A DNA stretch of 32,824 nucleotides from Thermodesulfobacteriota bacterium (GCA_013153725.1 JAADDY010000021.1:1-32824); one strand, 5' to 3'; numbered from the stretch's first letter, positions 1-8,148 are shown. Notes: generated by a model from the letters alone, not told the origin. Translations and numbers: made by a program.

Positions 1-503
1 GAGACCCGCACCTCACCCTCGTAACCCGCAAGCCTCGCCCGCAGGGGATAAACTTTGGCCTCCTCGATGAGCCGCCTCACCTGCGAAAAATAATCGCTCC
101 CGGCTTCCTTCCGCGGGGCAGAGGCCGGCTTCACACCGCTTTGGGGAAGGGCCGGGATTTCTTCCGCAGAAAAACCACCCCGCAGAAGGAGGTCTTTTTC
201 GATCTTGATTTCTCTTACCATAGAAAGGGCCTGCGTAGCCTTACGGGGCAAGGTCTTTGCGACAGGTGTCACCCTCTCCACCGCAGGGATTTCAGAAGGC
301 CGGGGAAGCGGCTCCGGGCTCAAAGAGGGCCTTGCCATGGGAGGGAGGCTTGTTTCTTCGGCACTTACAAGTTCAAAAGAGACCTCGGTGTTTTGGGGAA
401 GCGAAGTTTCCTTCCAGGAGAGAAAGGCCAAAAATAGGAAGTGGAGGAGAAAGGACCCCAACAAAAAATAGAAAAAAGGAGGCTCACCTTGCCGAATCCT
501 CAA
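1..503 (-). CDS. tonB: TonB-family energy transducer, partial (3' end outside window)
   Basis: About 167 codons are visible; the C-terminus lies beyond the left edge. The N-terminus has one hydrophobic segment (residues about 10-30, FYFLLGSFLLHFLFLAF), followed by a Pro/Glu/Ser-rich linker and then the start of a TonB C-terminal domain: SDYFSQVRRLIEEAKVYPLR followed by ARLAGYEGEVRV, which matches the family signature of Tyr-Pro, Ala-Arg and Gly-x-x-Gly. TonB spans the periplasm and passes proton-motive energy from ExbB-ExbD to an outer-membrane receptor. The start is a TTG (503-501), chosen because it lies 2 nt past the exbD stop, has an AGG-like site upstream and keeps the membrane anchor; no ATG before the anchor exists in frame. 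It is last in the visible EF-repeat/exbB/exbD/tonB operon. TolA is the alternative, but the C-terminal motif favours TonB. Confidence 0.85.
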   Translation of the reverse strand, partial: MRIRQGEPPFFYFLLGSFLLHFLFLAFLSWKETSLPQNTEVSFELVSAEETSLPPMARPSLSPEPLPRPSEIPAVERVTPVAKTLPRKATQALSMVREIKIEKDLLLRGGFSAEEIPALPQSGVKPASAPRKEAGSDYFSQVRRLIEEAKVYPLRARLAGYEGEVRV

Positions 504-505
504 AG

Positions 506-910
506 CTACCTCGTCACCCTTACGGTTTTCACCAAAACGTTCTTGAGCCCCGCCTCTTTGGCGGCTTCCATGGCTCTCACCAGCCATTGCACCCTGGCCT
601 CCCGGTCCGCCTCAAGGTGAACACGCGAGATGGCCCTCTCCGCGGCAATCCGCTTAAGCTCCTCCTCCAAAAGAGCGGGCGAGACCTTTCTCTGATTGAC
701 GAAAAAATCTCCCTCCCTGGTAATGGTGATGGTCAAGGCCTCCTCCACCACCTGCCCTCGGGAGGTGGTTTCAGGAAGCCTTACCTTGAAGGCCTCCTGC
801 TCCACGAAGTGGCTGGTGAGCAGAAAATAGATGAGGAGCAGAAAGACGATATCGATGAGAGGTGTGACGGGGATCTCGACCCCTTTTCCTTTAAGGCGTT
901 TTCTTCTCAT
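506..910 (-). CDS. exbD: ExbD/TolR-type biopolymer transport protein
   Basis: A 134-aa inner-membrane protein with the family layout: basic N-terminus, one transmembrane helix (about residues 15-32) opening with the [17 protein letters not shown] motif that contains the conserved proton-channel Asp, then a periplasmic domain. It works with ExbB to turn proton flow into motion of TonB. The start overlaps the 3' end of exbB by 20 nt, which points to translational coupling. Length is typical for ExbD/TolR. ExbD is preferred over TolR because the next gene is TonB-like and no tolB/pal is visible. Confidence 0.9.
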   Translation of the reverse strand: MRRKRLKGKGVEIPVTPLIDIVFLLLIYFLLTSHFVEQEAFKVRLPETTSRGQVVEEALTITITREGDFFVNQRKVSPALLEEELKRIAAERAISRVHLEADREARVQWLVRAMEAAKEAGLKNVLVKTVRVTR

Positions 911-1511
911 CGGTCTCGCTAAAGAGGGCCTTTATGAGGCGAAGGGCAAGAAGCTCAAGTGATTCCTCGTAGTTTTCAAGGGAGCTCAGAAGATAGCGAT
1001 GCCCTACGATCAGGGGAATGGCCACCGCAAGCCCCACCGCGGTGGTCAGCATGGCCTCCCAGATGCCACCGGCCAGCATGGCGGCGTTTACCTTTCCGCC
1101 GGCTCTTTCCACCACCATGAAGGCCTTGATGAGTCCCGTAACCGTCCCCAAAAGGCCCAGCAAAGGTGCAATGGAGGCGAGTGTTGCCAGGTGGTCGAGA
1201 TAGCGGGAGACCTTGGCGATCTGCTGGTCGATGAGGTGGCCCAGGAGAGATTCGAGAAAGGCCCGGTCCTTACAGCAAACCGGGGCGATCTCTCGGGCCA
1301 TGCGGGCAAGAATCCCGTCTCCCGCAGCCAGCCGGGACAGATCCTCCGGCCCCAGCCTCTTCCACGGAAAATGGTAGAGGGCCTCTTCTTTTTTGAGGTT
1401 CCGTAAGACCACGAGACGATTCAGGAAGATGGCAAGCCCCAGGACCGAACAAAAGAGAAGAGGCCAGATGAGAAAACCGCCCTTTTGGAGGAAAGCCCAG
1501 ATAGCCATCAT
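891..1511 (-). CDS. exbB: ExbB/TolQ/MotA-family proton channel protein
   Basis: About 206 aa with an N-terminal membrane helix ([26 protein letters not shown]), a cytoplasmic stretch and two further helices in the order expected for MotA/TolQ/ExbB, including the conserved [18 protein letters not shown] region and a [13 protein letters not shown] helix. It forms the pentameric stator around ExbD. Two adjacent ATGs (1511 and 1508) overlap the stop of the upstream gene (TGA at 1510-1508) as ATGATGG, so either gives tight coupling; a further in-frame ATG at 1520 is possible. It is the second gene of the EF-repeat/exbB/exbD/tonB operon. Confidence 0.9.
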   Translation of the reverse strand: MMAIWAFLQKGGFLIWPLLFCSVLGLAIFLNRLVVLRNLKKEEALYHFPWKRLGPEDLSRLAAGDGILARMAREIAPVCCKDRAFLESLLGHLIDQQIAKVSRYLDHLATLASIAPLLGLLGTVTGLIKAFMVVERAGGKVNAAMLAGGIWEAMLTTAVGLAVAIPLIVGHRYLLSSLENYEESLELLALRLIKALFSETDEKKTP

Positions 1512-2344
1512 GGAAGACACCGTTTGCGAAGGGATTCGAGACTCAGCGGGGGAGACAACGACCCCCAGGATTTAGCTTTAAAATCATATTCTCTTTCAAA
1601 TTTTTGGTCTCCGTCGGCATCCTCAAAGCCCTTAAGCAAAATTCCATCCTGGTAGAGGAAGGCCTCCGTCTTCTTCGGGCCCTTCTTTATCAGGAGGCAG
1701 CGCTTGCCGGCCTTCAATATTTCCTCCATTTCAAAAAGGCCGTCTCCGTCCTCATCCACCAGTCTTTTGAAGGGCACCTTTTCGCGGTAGTAGATTCTGG
1801 ACCAAACTCTCGGGGATCGGCAATTTTTGGGCTCTCCAAACTTCTTGAGAAGGACGATCCGCTGCCCACCATCAAGCCTTTCTTCCTGCTCCAAACACCC
1901 GTCGTGGTCGAGATCGCGCTTCACGAGACGCGGGCGGGCGTGAGGGCCAAGCTCTGCTTCGAGATCCACCCGGCCGTCGAAATTTTCGTCCTCCCGCAGG
2001 AGATAAGGCCTTCCCTCACGATAGAACTGCCACTTATCGGGTCTCCCGTCTCCGTTCCGGTCCAGACGCAGCTCCCGGGGCCTTCCCTTCTCGTCAAAGA
2101 GGAGCTCTTCTTCCGAAGCCCCGTCCCCGTCAGCGTCCCTGAGCTGCAAATAAGCCTGGCCATCCCTGTAGAGCACCCTGGTCTCAAAACGACCGTCGCC
2201 ATCGGCATCCTTCAACAACTCCAGGGGTTTGCCCCTGGCGTCGAAAAAGAGGACCTTCCGCGCCCCTGCCGGGACCCGAACCTCTCTGGCCCAGGAAGGA
2301 GAGAATAACCCGCCCAGAAGCACCAACAGCAAAACGAAACGCAT
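1508..2344 (-). CDS. Secreted protein with EF-hand-like Asp repeats, first gene of the exbBD-tonB operon
   Basis: A 278-aa protein with a clear signal peptide ([19 protein letters not shown]). The mature part contains at least seven Asp-rich loops of the D-x-D/N-x-D-G type at regular spacing: [54 protein letters not shown] and DADGDQKFE. Such loops bind Ca2+ in EF-hand, dockerin and thrombospondin-type-3 repeats; calcium binding here is inferred. The ATG at 2344 is preferred over the in-frame ATG at 2389 because it places the signal peptide at the N-terminus, although no strong ribosome site precedes either. Its stop overlaps the exbB start, so it should be made together with the Ton motor, perhaps as a periplasmic or surface partner. 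I do not recognise the family. Confidence 0.75.
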   Translation of the reverse strand: MRFVLLLVLLGGLFSPSWAREVRVPAGARKVLFFDARGKPLELLKDADGDGRFETRVLYRDGQAYLQLRDADGDGASEEELLFDEKGRPRELRLDRNGDGRPDKWQFYREGRPYLLREDENFDGRVDLEAELGPHARPRLVKRDLDHDGCLEQEERLDGGQRIVLLKKFGEPKNCRSPRVWSRIYYREKVPFKRLVDEDGDGLFEMEEILKAGKRCLLIKKGPKKTEAFLYQDGILLKGFEDADGDQKFEREYDFKAKSWGSLSPPLSLESLRKRCLP

Positions 2345-2477
2345 GGAAAATGCATAACACTTAAAAATAATTTGTGCTACCCCAAACATTTTTCAAAAGA
2401 TTGCATTTGATACGGAGAAAAATTCGCAGGTTGCAGAAAATTTTTGCCTCTATGCCGCAGTTTTTGGAGATAAGTCC

Positions 2478-2505
2478 TTGATTTAGGTTTTAACCTTCAT
2501 ACTTT
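2478..2505 (+). promoter_or_regulatory. Candidate sigma70-type promoter of the universal stress gene
   Basis: TTGATT at 2478-2483 and TACTTT at 2500-2505 are separated by 16 nt, about 24 nt before the ATG at 2529. A strong GAGGAG ribosome site follows. The rest of 2345-2528 holds no gene that I can see; it must also contain the leftward promoter of the exb operon, for which only a weak candidate is visible. Confidence 0.5.
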
Positions 2506-2528
2506 AAAAGAAAAAGAGGAGGAGTATC

Positions 2529-2993
2529 ATGGCCTGGCAGATTCAAAAAATTTTGTTCCCGTATGACGGCTCCGAAGATTCGGCTCTGGCCTTGGAGCCG
2601 GCCCTTCACCTGGCCCAGAAGGAAGGGGCCGAAGTCCTCTGCCTCTATGTGATCCATCTTCCCACCATCTGGGCGACTCCCATCGACATTTCGCGCGAAG
2701 ACCTGGTAGAAAGCCTCAAGCCCGAGGCCGAAAGAGTGCTCAACGAAGTGGCGCAAAAATTCGAAGCCGCCGGGGTGAAGACGAGAAAGATCATCCGCGA
2801 GGGCTCGCCGGTCTCCGAGATCGTGAGAACGGCTTCCGAAGAAGACGTCGATCTCATCGTGATGTCCAGCCACGGAAGCCACAGCACCAAAGATTATCTC
2901 GGAAGCGTGACCAGGGGTGTGCTCGACCGCACCAACAAGACCGTCCTCATCGTAAAACCACCCGAACTTCCCGATCCTTTTGCTGTTCCCTAA
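2529..2993 (+). CDS. Universal stress protein (UspA family)
   Basis: A 154-aa single Usp domain: it begins IQKILFPYDGSEDSALALEPA (Asp of the nucleotide site in PYDGS) and ends with the beta-strand region DLIVMSSHG, then DYLGSVTRGVLDRTNKTVLIV. The usual ATP motif G-2x-G-9x-G(S/T) is altered: the first Gly is Ser (SSHG) and the spacer before the GS is 8 rather than 9 residues, so ATP binding is uncertain. Strong ribosome site (GAGGAG) and its own promoter and terminator suggest a single-gene unit. Usp proteins form cytoplasmic dimers induced by stress; the exact role is unknown. Confidence 0.93.
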   Translation: MAWQIQKILFPYDGSEDSALALEPALHLAQKEGAEVLCLYVIHLPTIWATPIDISREDLVESLKPEAERVLNEVAQKFEAAGVKTRKIIREGSPVSEIVRTASEEDVDLIVMSSHGSHSTKDYLGSVTRGVLDRTNKTVLIVKPPELPDPFAVP

Positions 2994-2999
2994 AAACCA

Positions 3000-3026
3000 G
3001 GGGGCGCAAGCCCCCTTTTGCTTCTT
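3000..3026 (+). terminator. Rho-independent terminator after the universal stress gene
   Basis: A 6-bp GC-only stem, GGGGGC at 3000-3005 and GCCCCC at 3010-3015, closes a GCAA (GNRA-type) tetraloop and is followed directly by TTTTGCTTCTT. It lies 7 nt past the stop codon. Confidence 0.85.
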
Positions 3027-3051
3027 AACCTGTTCTTTTTCTCCCCATTGG

Positions 3052-3060
3052 TGTTAGAAT
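3052..3060 (+). promoter_or_regulatory. Candidate extended -10 promoter of the mrp operon
   Basis: TGT followed by TAGAAT (3055-3060) forms an extended -10 box; no good -35 is visible at the right distance. The mrp ATG lies at 3116, preceded by a strong AAGGAGGAG site at about 3104-3112. Confidence 0.35.
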
Positions 3061-3115
3061 ACGCCCAGCTTATTTAAATTCGTTCGCAATTAGTGACGGC
3101 GGAAAGGAGGAGTCC

Positions 3116-4216
3116 ATGCCCACAGAAAAGGAAATCATGGAGGCCCTGAAAGGGGTAAAAGACCCGGAGCTTAACCGCAGCCTGGTGGACCTCGGGATGA
3201 TTCGCAAGGTCGAGATCCAGGACGGCAAGGTGAAGGTGGTGGTGGCCCTTACCATCGCCGGCTGCCCCATGAAAAAGCGCATTGCCGAAGACGTAAAACA
3301 GGCCGTGGCCAAGGTTCCCGGGGTCGAGGAGGTAGAAGTGGAGCTCACCACCATGACACCCGAGGAGCGCGAAAAGATCTTTGGCAAGAAAAAGAAGGTG
3401 GGGGAGAAAAAGGCCCTCAAGGATGTTCGCCACATCATCGCCGTGGCAAGCGGCAAGGGGGGCGTTGGCAAGACCACGGTGGCGGTAAATCTCGCGGTGG
3501 CCCTTGCCAAGAAGGGGTACAAGGTGGGAATTCTCGATGCTGACATCTACGGCCCCAACGTCCACATCCTGATGGGGCTTGAAGGCGAAAGGCCTTTCTC
3601 CCGCGACCAGAAACTCATCCCCCTTGAAAGATGGGGAATCAAAGTCATGTCCTTTGGTTTCCTGGCCCCTGAGGGGCAGCCCATCATCTGGCGTGGCCCT
3701 CTCGTACACCGGGCGCTTTCCGAGCTGGCCGAGGTGATAGACTGGGGTGTTCTCGACTTTCTGATCATAGATCTCCCCCCTGGCACCGGAGACGCCCCCC
3801 TCACCGTAGCCCAGGTCTTCCCTCTGAGAGGGGTGATCGTGGTCACCACACCGCAAAAGATCTCCGTGGCCGACGTGGTGCGCTCCATAAACATGTTTCA
3901 GGAGCTCGGCACCCGCATCATGGGCATCATCGAAAACATGTCCTATTTCAAGACCATCGGCCCCGATGGCAAGGAACAGATCATCCCCGTCTTTGGCGAA
4001 GGGGGAGGAGAGAAACTTGCCAGAGACCTGAGAGTTCCCTTCCTGGGGAAGATCCCTCTTGATCCCAATCTCTCCAAGAGCGGCGAGACCGGAAAGCCCG
4101 CGGCCCTTGATCCCGAAAGTGAGATCGGCAAGGTCTTTGCCGAAATAGCGGACAAGGTGGTGGAAAAGGCCATAGAACTCGAGAAACTTGGTAGCTGCGG
4201 CCTCAAAAAGGCATGA
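3116..4216 (+). CDS. mrp: Mrp/ApbC-type Fe-S cluster carrier ATPase with N-terminal DUF59 domain
   Basis: A 366-aa protein. Residues 1-80 are a MIP18/DUF59 domain with the conserved Cys50 in TIAGCPMKK. Residues about 105-355 are the Mrp/NBP35 P-loop domain with the deviant Walker A GKGGVGKT (113-120), LDADIYGPNVH (140-150), and DLPPGTGD (219-226). Family members carry and transfer [4Fe-4S] clusters in the cytoplasm. Unusually, the C-terminal CxxC that bridges the cluster in ApbC/Mrp dimers is missing: after ENMSYF the sequence reads KTIGPDGKEQ instead of a CPxCG-like motif. The only late Cys is 361. Cluster binding by the standard mode is therefore doubtful. Stop overlaps the next start (ATGA), so it is coupled to the DUF364 gene. 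Confidence 0.92.
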   Translation: MPTEKEIMEALKGVKDPELNRSLVDLGMIRKVEIQDGKVKVVVALTIAGCPMKKRIAEDVKQAVAKVPGVEEVEVELTTMTPEEREKIFGKKKKVGEKKALKDVRHIIAVASGKGGVGKTTVAVNLAVALAKKGYKVGILDADIYGPNVHILMGLEGERPFSRDQKLIPLERWGIKVMSFGFLAPEGQPIIWRGPLVHRALSELAEVIDWGVLDFLIIDLPPGTGDAPLTVAQVFPLRGVIVVTTPQKISVADVVRSINMFQELGTRIMGIIENMSYFKTIGPDGKEQIIPVFGEGGGEKLARDLRVPFLGKIPLDPNLSKSGETGKPAALDPESEIGKVFAEIADKVVEKAIELEKLGSCGLKKA

Positions 4217-4956
4217 AGGTCTACGAAAGGCTCCTAGAGAAGGCTCTTTCCCGGGGGCGCGGGCGCCTGGTGGAAGACGCAAGGATCGGGCTCGGCTATA
4301 CCGCCGTCAAGTTGAGCGACGGCCGGCTCGGCCTGGCCTACACCGTGCTCGAAGAAAAAAAGACCTGCAACCTTCTGGAGCCGGAAGTGTATTTCGCCAA
4401 CCGCCCGGCGGATCTCGTGGCGCGCGGGTTCCTCTCTTCCAATCTCCTCGAAGCCGGAGTCGGCCTTGCCACCATCAACGCCATCCTGAACCAGCCCCGG
4501 GAAGACTTTTTGCGGGAAGATCCGCTGGAGCTGATTTCCCTTGAACCCGAAGACCGGGTGGCCATGATCGGTTACTTCGAACCCCTGGCCCGCAAGTTGA
4601 GAGGCCGGGTGGCAGAGCTCTGGGTCTTTGAGCGGACCGAGGGGCGTCTGGCCGAAGCCTTGAGTGAAACCGAAATGTTCACCCATCTTCCAGAAGCGAC
4701 CGTTGCCATCGTGACCGCCGTCACCCTCATCAACAAAACTTTCGAAGAGATAATCTCTCTCCTGGAAGGGGCCCGGGAGATAATCCTCCTCGGCCCCAGC
4801 ACCCCTCTCGAACCCGAGGTCTTTGAAGGCTACCCGGTAAGCCTTCTTTCGGGAGTCCTGGTCAAAGATGAGGGCATCTTGCAGCCGGTAAGCGAGGCCA
4901 AGGGGATGCGGGCTTTCGGGCCTTTCATCGAGAAGGTAAGTTTAAGGCTGAAATGA
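4213..4956 (+). CDS. DUF4213/DUF364 protein (putative metal-chelation domain)
   Basis: A 247-aa cytoplasmic protein. The N-terminal part (about 10-95: VEDARIGLGYTAVKLSDGR, then GLAYT) fits DUF4213, and the C-terminal part (about 110-245: EPEDRVAMIGYFEPLARKL, ETEMFTHLPEATVAIVTAV, IILLGPSTPLEP) fits DUF364, a Rossmann-like fold described as a putative heavy-metal chelation domain. Function is not established for the family. Starts with ATG overlapping the mrp stop and ends overlapping the next start, so it is co-translated with an Fe-S carrier, consistent with a metal or cofactor role (inference). Confidence 0.75.
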   Translation: MKVYERLLEKALSRGRGRLVEDARIGLGYTAVKLSDGRLGLAYTVLEEKKTCNLLEPEVYFANRPADLVARGFLSSNLLEAGVGLATINAILNQPREDFLREDPLELISLEPEDRVAMIGYFEPLARKLRGRVAELWVFERTEGRLAEALSETEMFTHLPEATVAIVTAVTLINKTFEEIISLLEGAREIILLGPSTPLEPEVFEGYPVSLLSGVLVKDEGILQPVSEAKGMRAFGPFIEKVSLRLK

Positions 4957-5261
4957 ACTGGCCCAATTTCACTCTCAAAGAGAAGCTACAGCTCCTCCTC
5001 GCGGTCTTCCTCTGTATCCTTTTCAGCATCCGCTATTATCCTGGAAACCTCGAAAAGACCCTTCTGGATTCCGCCCGCTGGATATTCAGCTTCTTCTTCT
5101 ACAGCGGAGTCTTCACCTATATGCTGAGAGGACTCTCTCGAAAGGTGTTTAAGCGGACCTTTTCCTTGAAAACAGCCATCAAGATGACCGTCTGGCTGGC
5201 CCTTCTCTCCTCAATTACCCAGTCTCTTCACGAAGCCTTCAAGATCCAGCAAGGCCCTTAG
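4953..5261 (+). CDS. Small membrane protein of unknown function
   Basis: A 102-aa protein with about three hydrophobic segments (LQLLLAVFLCILFSI; WIFSFFFYSGVFTYML; MTVWLALLSSITQSL) separated by short basic loops. I do not recognise a family. It is judged real because its ATG overlaps the stop of the DUF364 gene (ATGA) and because it fills the space to the convergent M16 peptidase gene, with which its 3' end overlaps by 4 nt. Confidence 0.65.
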   Translation: MNWPNFTLKEKLQLLLAVFLCILFSIRYYPGNLEKTLLDSARWIFSFFFYSGVFTYMLRGLSRKVFKRTFSLKTAIKMTVWLALLSSITQSLHEAFKIQQGP

Positions 5262-7897
5262 TCTGCAAGAGGCCCTACGGTTACCAACACATAGGCCTTG
5301 CTCTCAAGATATTTCTTGGCCACCGTTTGCACATCCTGAAGAGTTACGTCCTGGATCTTCTGAATGTAACGCAGACCGTAGTTGTAGCCGAGACCGAGGA
5401 CCTCGTTTACGGCCTGTTCCATGGCCTGAGAGCTGTTAGTTTGTAGCCCGGTAAGATAACGCCCCACGAGCCAGTGCTTGGCCCTCTTTAGTTCCTTGTC
5501 TTTCACCCCTTCCCGGTTGACCCGCAAGATCTCGCGCCAGAGGCCGGAGAGGGCCTGTTTCCGCTTGGAAGGCTCGGTGGCGATGTAAAAGCCGATTCCT
5601 CCCACGTCCACCCCGATGGTGAGAAAGGAGGTCACGGTATAGGCCAGGGCCTCCTGATCTCTCAGGGTTTTGAAGAGCCTGCCGCCCTGCCCTGCCAGAA
5701 TGGCGTTCAGCACTTCCATGCCGTACCGGTCTTCGGAAAAGAGATGCGGCCCTCGGAAACCCAAAATCAGATGCACCTGCTCGCGGTCCACGTTGATGGT
5801 GGAAAGACGGGGTTCCAAAAGTTCGGCCGGGGCCTTTTCTTCCGGTGGCGGTGCTCCAGGTTTTTGCCAGTTTCCAAACCATCTCTCGACGAGGGAAAAG
5901 ATCTTTTCTTCGTCTACGTCTCCCACGATAGCGAGAACAGCCCTACCGGGAACGGCAAAACTGTTGTAGGCGGCACGCACGTCCGTGGCTTTTAGCCGCT
6001 CAATGACCTCACGGGAGCCCAGGATGTTCAACCCGTAAGGATGAGGCTCGAAAAGCAGGCGATAATATTCTCGGATGGCGAGCTGCAAGGGGTCGTCTTC
6101 TTGACGAGCAATGGCTGAGAGGAGCTCGGGCTTCAGTTTGGCAAGCTCTTCTTCCTGAAGAGCTGGTTTCAGAGCGATTTCGGCAAAGAGGTCGAAAGCC
6201 CTCTCAAGGCCATCCGAAAGGAAAGTGGCCTTGAGACCAAAGGTGTTCCGCCCAGAAAAACCCTCGATCTCGCCTCCGAGAGATTCGATGAGGGCTGCCA
6301 CGAGGTCCGCCGATTTTTCTTCGGTGCCCTTGGTCCACAAGGCGGCGAGAGTTCGGAAGAGACCATTGGTCTCTTTGGTCTCGTAACGCAAGCCTCCGGG
6401 GAAGATGAGGACCATAGAAAAAGAGGGAACATCTTTCTGAGGCGTCACCAGCACGGTGAGCCCGTTAGGAAGGACCTTCTTGATGGTGGGGCTCACCCAG
6501 CCTTCCTCCTCAGAGGAGACTCCGGACGCCTCGAGCTCGGCTTCCTCCACCAGGGCCTTCAGCTCTTCAGGAGAGATGATCTCCCCTGCCCCGCGGGCCA
6601 GAAGCCCCGCCACCACCGCCTTCGGGGTGAAGTACTTCCGGGCCACGTCTCTTACAGCTTCTGCGGTTACGGACTTGACCGCCTTCAAATATTCTTCAGC
6701 CTTCAGAGGGTCGCCGGTTAGCATCTCAAAGGTGCCCAGCTTCCGGGCCTCTCCCTGCATCGTTTCACGGCTGTAGACGAAGCTCGCCGCCACCATGGTC
6801 CTGGCTTTGGAGAGCTCTTCGGGAAGAACCATTTCATATTTCAGCCGAAAGAGTTCTACCAGGGCCTCTTTCAAGGTCTCTCGCAAATTTTCCGGAGAAG
6901 CCGTGCCCGCAACCTCGAAAAGCCCCGGCCCCATGGGGGTAAAGGTGTAGGCGTAAATCGTGTGCACGATTCCTTTCTCGCGGCGAAGGCTGCGATAGAG
7001 ACGGGAAGACTCTCCCTGCCCCAGGAGGGCGGCCATGACGTCTACCACCGGGGCCTCGGGCTCCAGGAGACTGGGCCCGGGAAGGGCGAGGTGGAAGTAT
7101 CCTTCCTGGACGTCTTTTTGGAGAGCTACCAGAACGGGTTCCTTTTTGGGAGGTTCCTCAGGAAACTTGACCTTCTCCGGGGGCTTTTTGGGGGCCTTAC
7201 CAAACGCAGCCGCGGCCTTGGAGAGCGCGGTCTCAGCCTTTATGTCCCCCACGATGACCACCGCCATGTGGGGAGGCCGATAGCGACGAGCCATATAGTT
7301 GAGGATGTCCTGCCGGGTGATGGCCTTTACCGTTTCTTCGTAGCCGATGATGGGGCGGCGATAGGGATATTTGACATAGGCCTTGGACATCACCGCTTCG
7401 GCCAGGGCCAGAGCGGGTTTGTCACGCCGCATCCGCATCTCTTCCAGCACCACCTGTTTTTCCCGCTCAAGCTCTGTCGGATCGAAAACGGAGTGGAAGA
7501 CGGCGTCGGAGAGCACGTCAAGCGCCGTTTCCAGGATCTCCAGGGGGCCGGTAACGTAGTAACAGGTGTAATCGTAGGAGGTAAAAGCGTTGATGGTGCC
7601 CCCGAAACTCTCGATGATGGCCGCGATCTCTCCGGGCTTGTACTTCTCGGTCCCTTTAAAGATCATGTGCTCAATGAGATGCGTGATGCCTGCTTCGCGG
7701 TCCTTTTCGTAAACGCTTCCAGCTTTTACCCAGACCTGGACCGCTACCACCGGAGCACGGTGATTCTCTTCCACGATGACAGTGAGCCCGTTGTCAAGCT
7801 TCGTCTTGTGAAGACCGGGGGCTATTTCCATGGCTTGCACTCCTCTCAAAAGAACGTAAAAAAGGAAAAATATCAAAAGAAGATACCCTCTTTTCAT
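5258..7897 (-). CDS. Secreted M16-family zinc metallopeptidase (two-lobe, pitrilysin-like)
   Basis: An 879-aa protein from the ATG at 7897, chosen because it follows an excellent AAGGAGGG site and starts a signal peptide (MKRGYLLLIFFLFYVLLRGVQA); an ATG at 7960 would bury the signal. The N-lobe carries the inverted zinc motif HLIEH (about His73, Glu76, His77) with a downstream Glu in QVVLEEM (about 152-153), then an M16_C domain. The second half repeats the fold (LPNGLTVLVTPQKDVPSFSM onward) without the zinc motif, as usual for the inactive lobe. Both lobes, often two genes (PqqF/YmxG type), are here fused. Probably a periplasmic peptidase for short peptides. Monocistronic, divergent from the sulfur cassette. 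Confidence 0.93.
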   Translation of the reverse strand: MKRGYLLLIFFLFYVLLRGVQAMEIAPGLHKTKLDNGLTVIVEENHRAPVVAVQVWVKAGSVYEKDREAGITHLIEHMIFKGTEKYKPGEIAAIIESFGGTINAFTSYDYTCYYVTGPLEILETALDVLSDAVFHSVFDPTELEREKQVVLEEMRMRRDKPALALAEAVMSKAYVKYPYRRPIIGYEETVKAITRQDILNYMARRYRPPHMAVVIVGDIKAETALSKAAAAFGKAPKKPPEKVKFPEEPPKKEPVLVALQKDVQEGYFHLALPGPSLLEPEAPVVDVMAALLGQGESSRLYRSLRREKGIVHTIYAYTFTPMGPGLFEVAGTASPENLRETLKEALVELFRLKYEMVLPEELSKARTMVAASFVYSRETMQGEARKLGTFEMLTGDPLKAEEYLKAVKSVTAEAVRDVARKYFTPKAVVAGLLARGAGEIISPEELKALVEEAELEASGVSSEEEGWVSPTIKKVLPNGLTVLVTPQKDVPSFSMVLIFPGGLRYETKETNGLFRTLAALWTKGTEEKSADLVAALIESLGGEIEGFSGRNTFGLKATFLSDGLERAFDLFAEIALKPALQEEELAKLKPELLSAIARQEDDPLQLAIREYYRLLFEPHPYGLNILGSREVIERLKATDVRAAYNSFAVPGRAVLAIVGDVDEEKIFSLVERWFGNWQKPGAPPPEEKAPAELLEPRLSTINVDREQVHLILGFRGPHLFSEDRYGMEVLNAILAGQGGRLFKTLRDQEALAYTVTSFLTIGVDVGGIGFYIATEPSKRKQALSGLWREILRVNREGVKDKELKRAKHWLVGRYLTGLQTNSSQAMEQAVNEVLGLGYNYGLRYIQKIQDVTLQDVQTVAKKYLESKAYVLVTVGPLAD

Positions 7898-7983
7898 GGC
7901 TCCCTCCTTGCTTCGCCTAAAAAACTGCACCTCGCAGAGGTTGACAAGTTCTCCTCCCAAAAATCTTAATTGTTATCGTTGGG

Positions 7984-8004
7984 AGTACGACAATCTGTCA
8001 TACT
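7984..8004. promoter_or_regulatory. Near-perfect palindrome, candidate operator
   Basis: Arms AGTACGACA (7984-7992) and TGTCATACT (7996-8004) are complementary at 8 of 9 positions around a 3-nt centre (ATC). A further outer pair, TTGTTA (7970-7975) and TAACAA (8004-8009), is also inverted. It lies between the divergent M16 peptidase gene and the sulfur cassette, and overlaps a weak leftward promoter candidate (ATGACA, 18 nt, GATAAC on the minus strand). The size fits a dimeric repressor site; the regulator is unknown. Confidence 0.4.
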
Positions 8005-8060
8005 AACAAGGTTTCACTCAAATAGATAATCATCGGAGAGGGAATATTTCAGGGCTCATT

Positions 8061-8100
8061 TGAGGGGATAAACCCCTTTAAAAGCCCCTTTGAGGGGTTT
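8061..8100 (+). repeat. Nested GGGG/CCCC inverted repeats upstream of yedE
   Basis: The order is GAGGGG, AAACCCC, GCCCC, GAGGGGTTT. Alternative pairings are possible: 8063-8067 with 8073-8077 (loop ATAAA), 8084-8088 with 8094-8098 (loop TTTGA), or a longer 9-bp hairpin 8070-8078 with 8092-8100. TTTGAGGGG occurs twice. The rest of 7898-8148 shows no gene. Role unknown: attenuator, terminator of an upstream transcript, or protein site. Confidence 0.4.
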
Positions 8101-8148
8101 AATTGTCCATTTTTTCGTAAAAATGTTTTTTTCGTCTCTTCAATATGT

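Noticed and set aside
3074-4282. 402-codon open frame on the minus strand opposite mrp
   Set aside because: It is the antisense of a gene with strong family motifs; no ribosome site and no recognisable protein features.
6962-7969. 335-codon plus-strand frame opposite the M16 peptidase
   Set aside because: Antisense shadow: His/Gly/Asp-rich with no domain, while the minus strand has the HxxEH enzyme.
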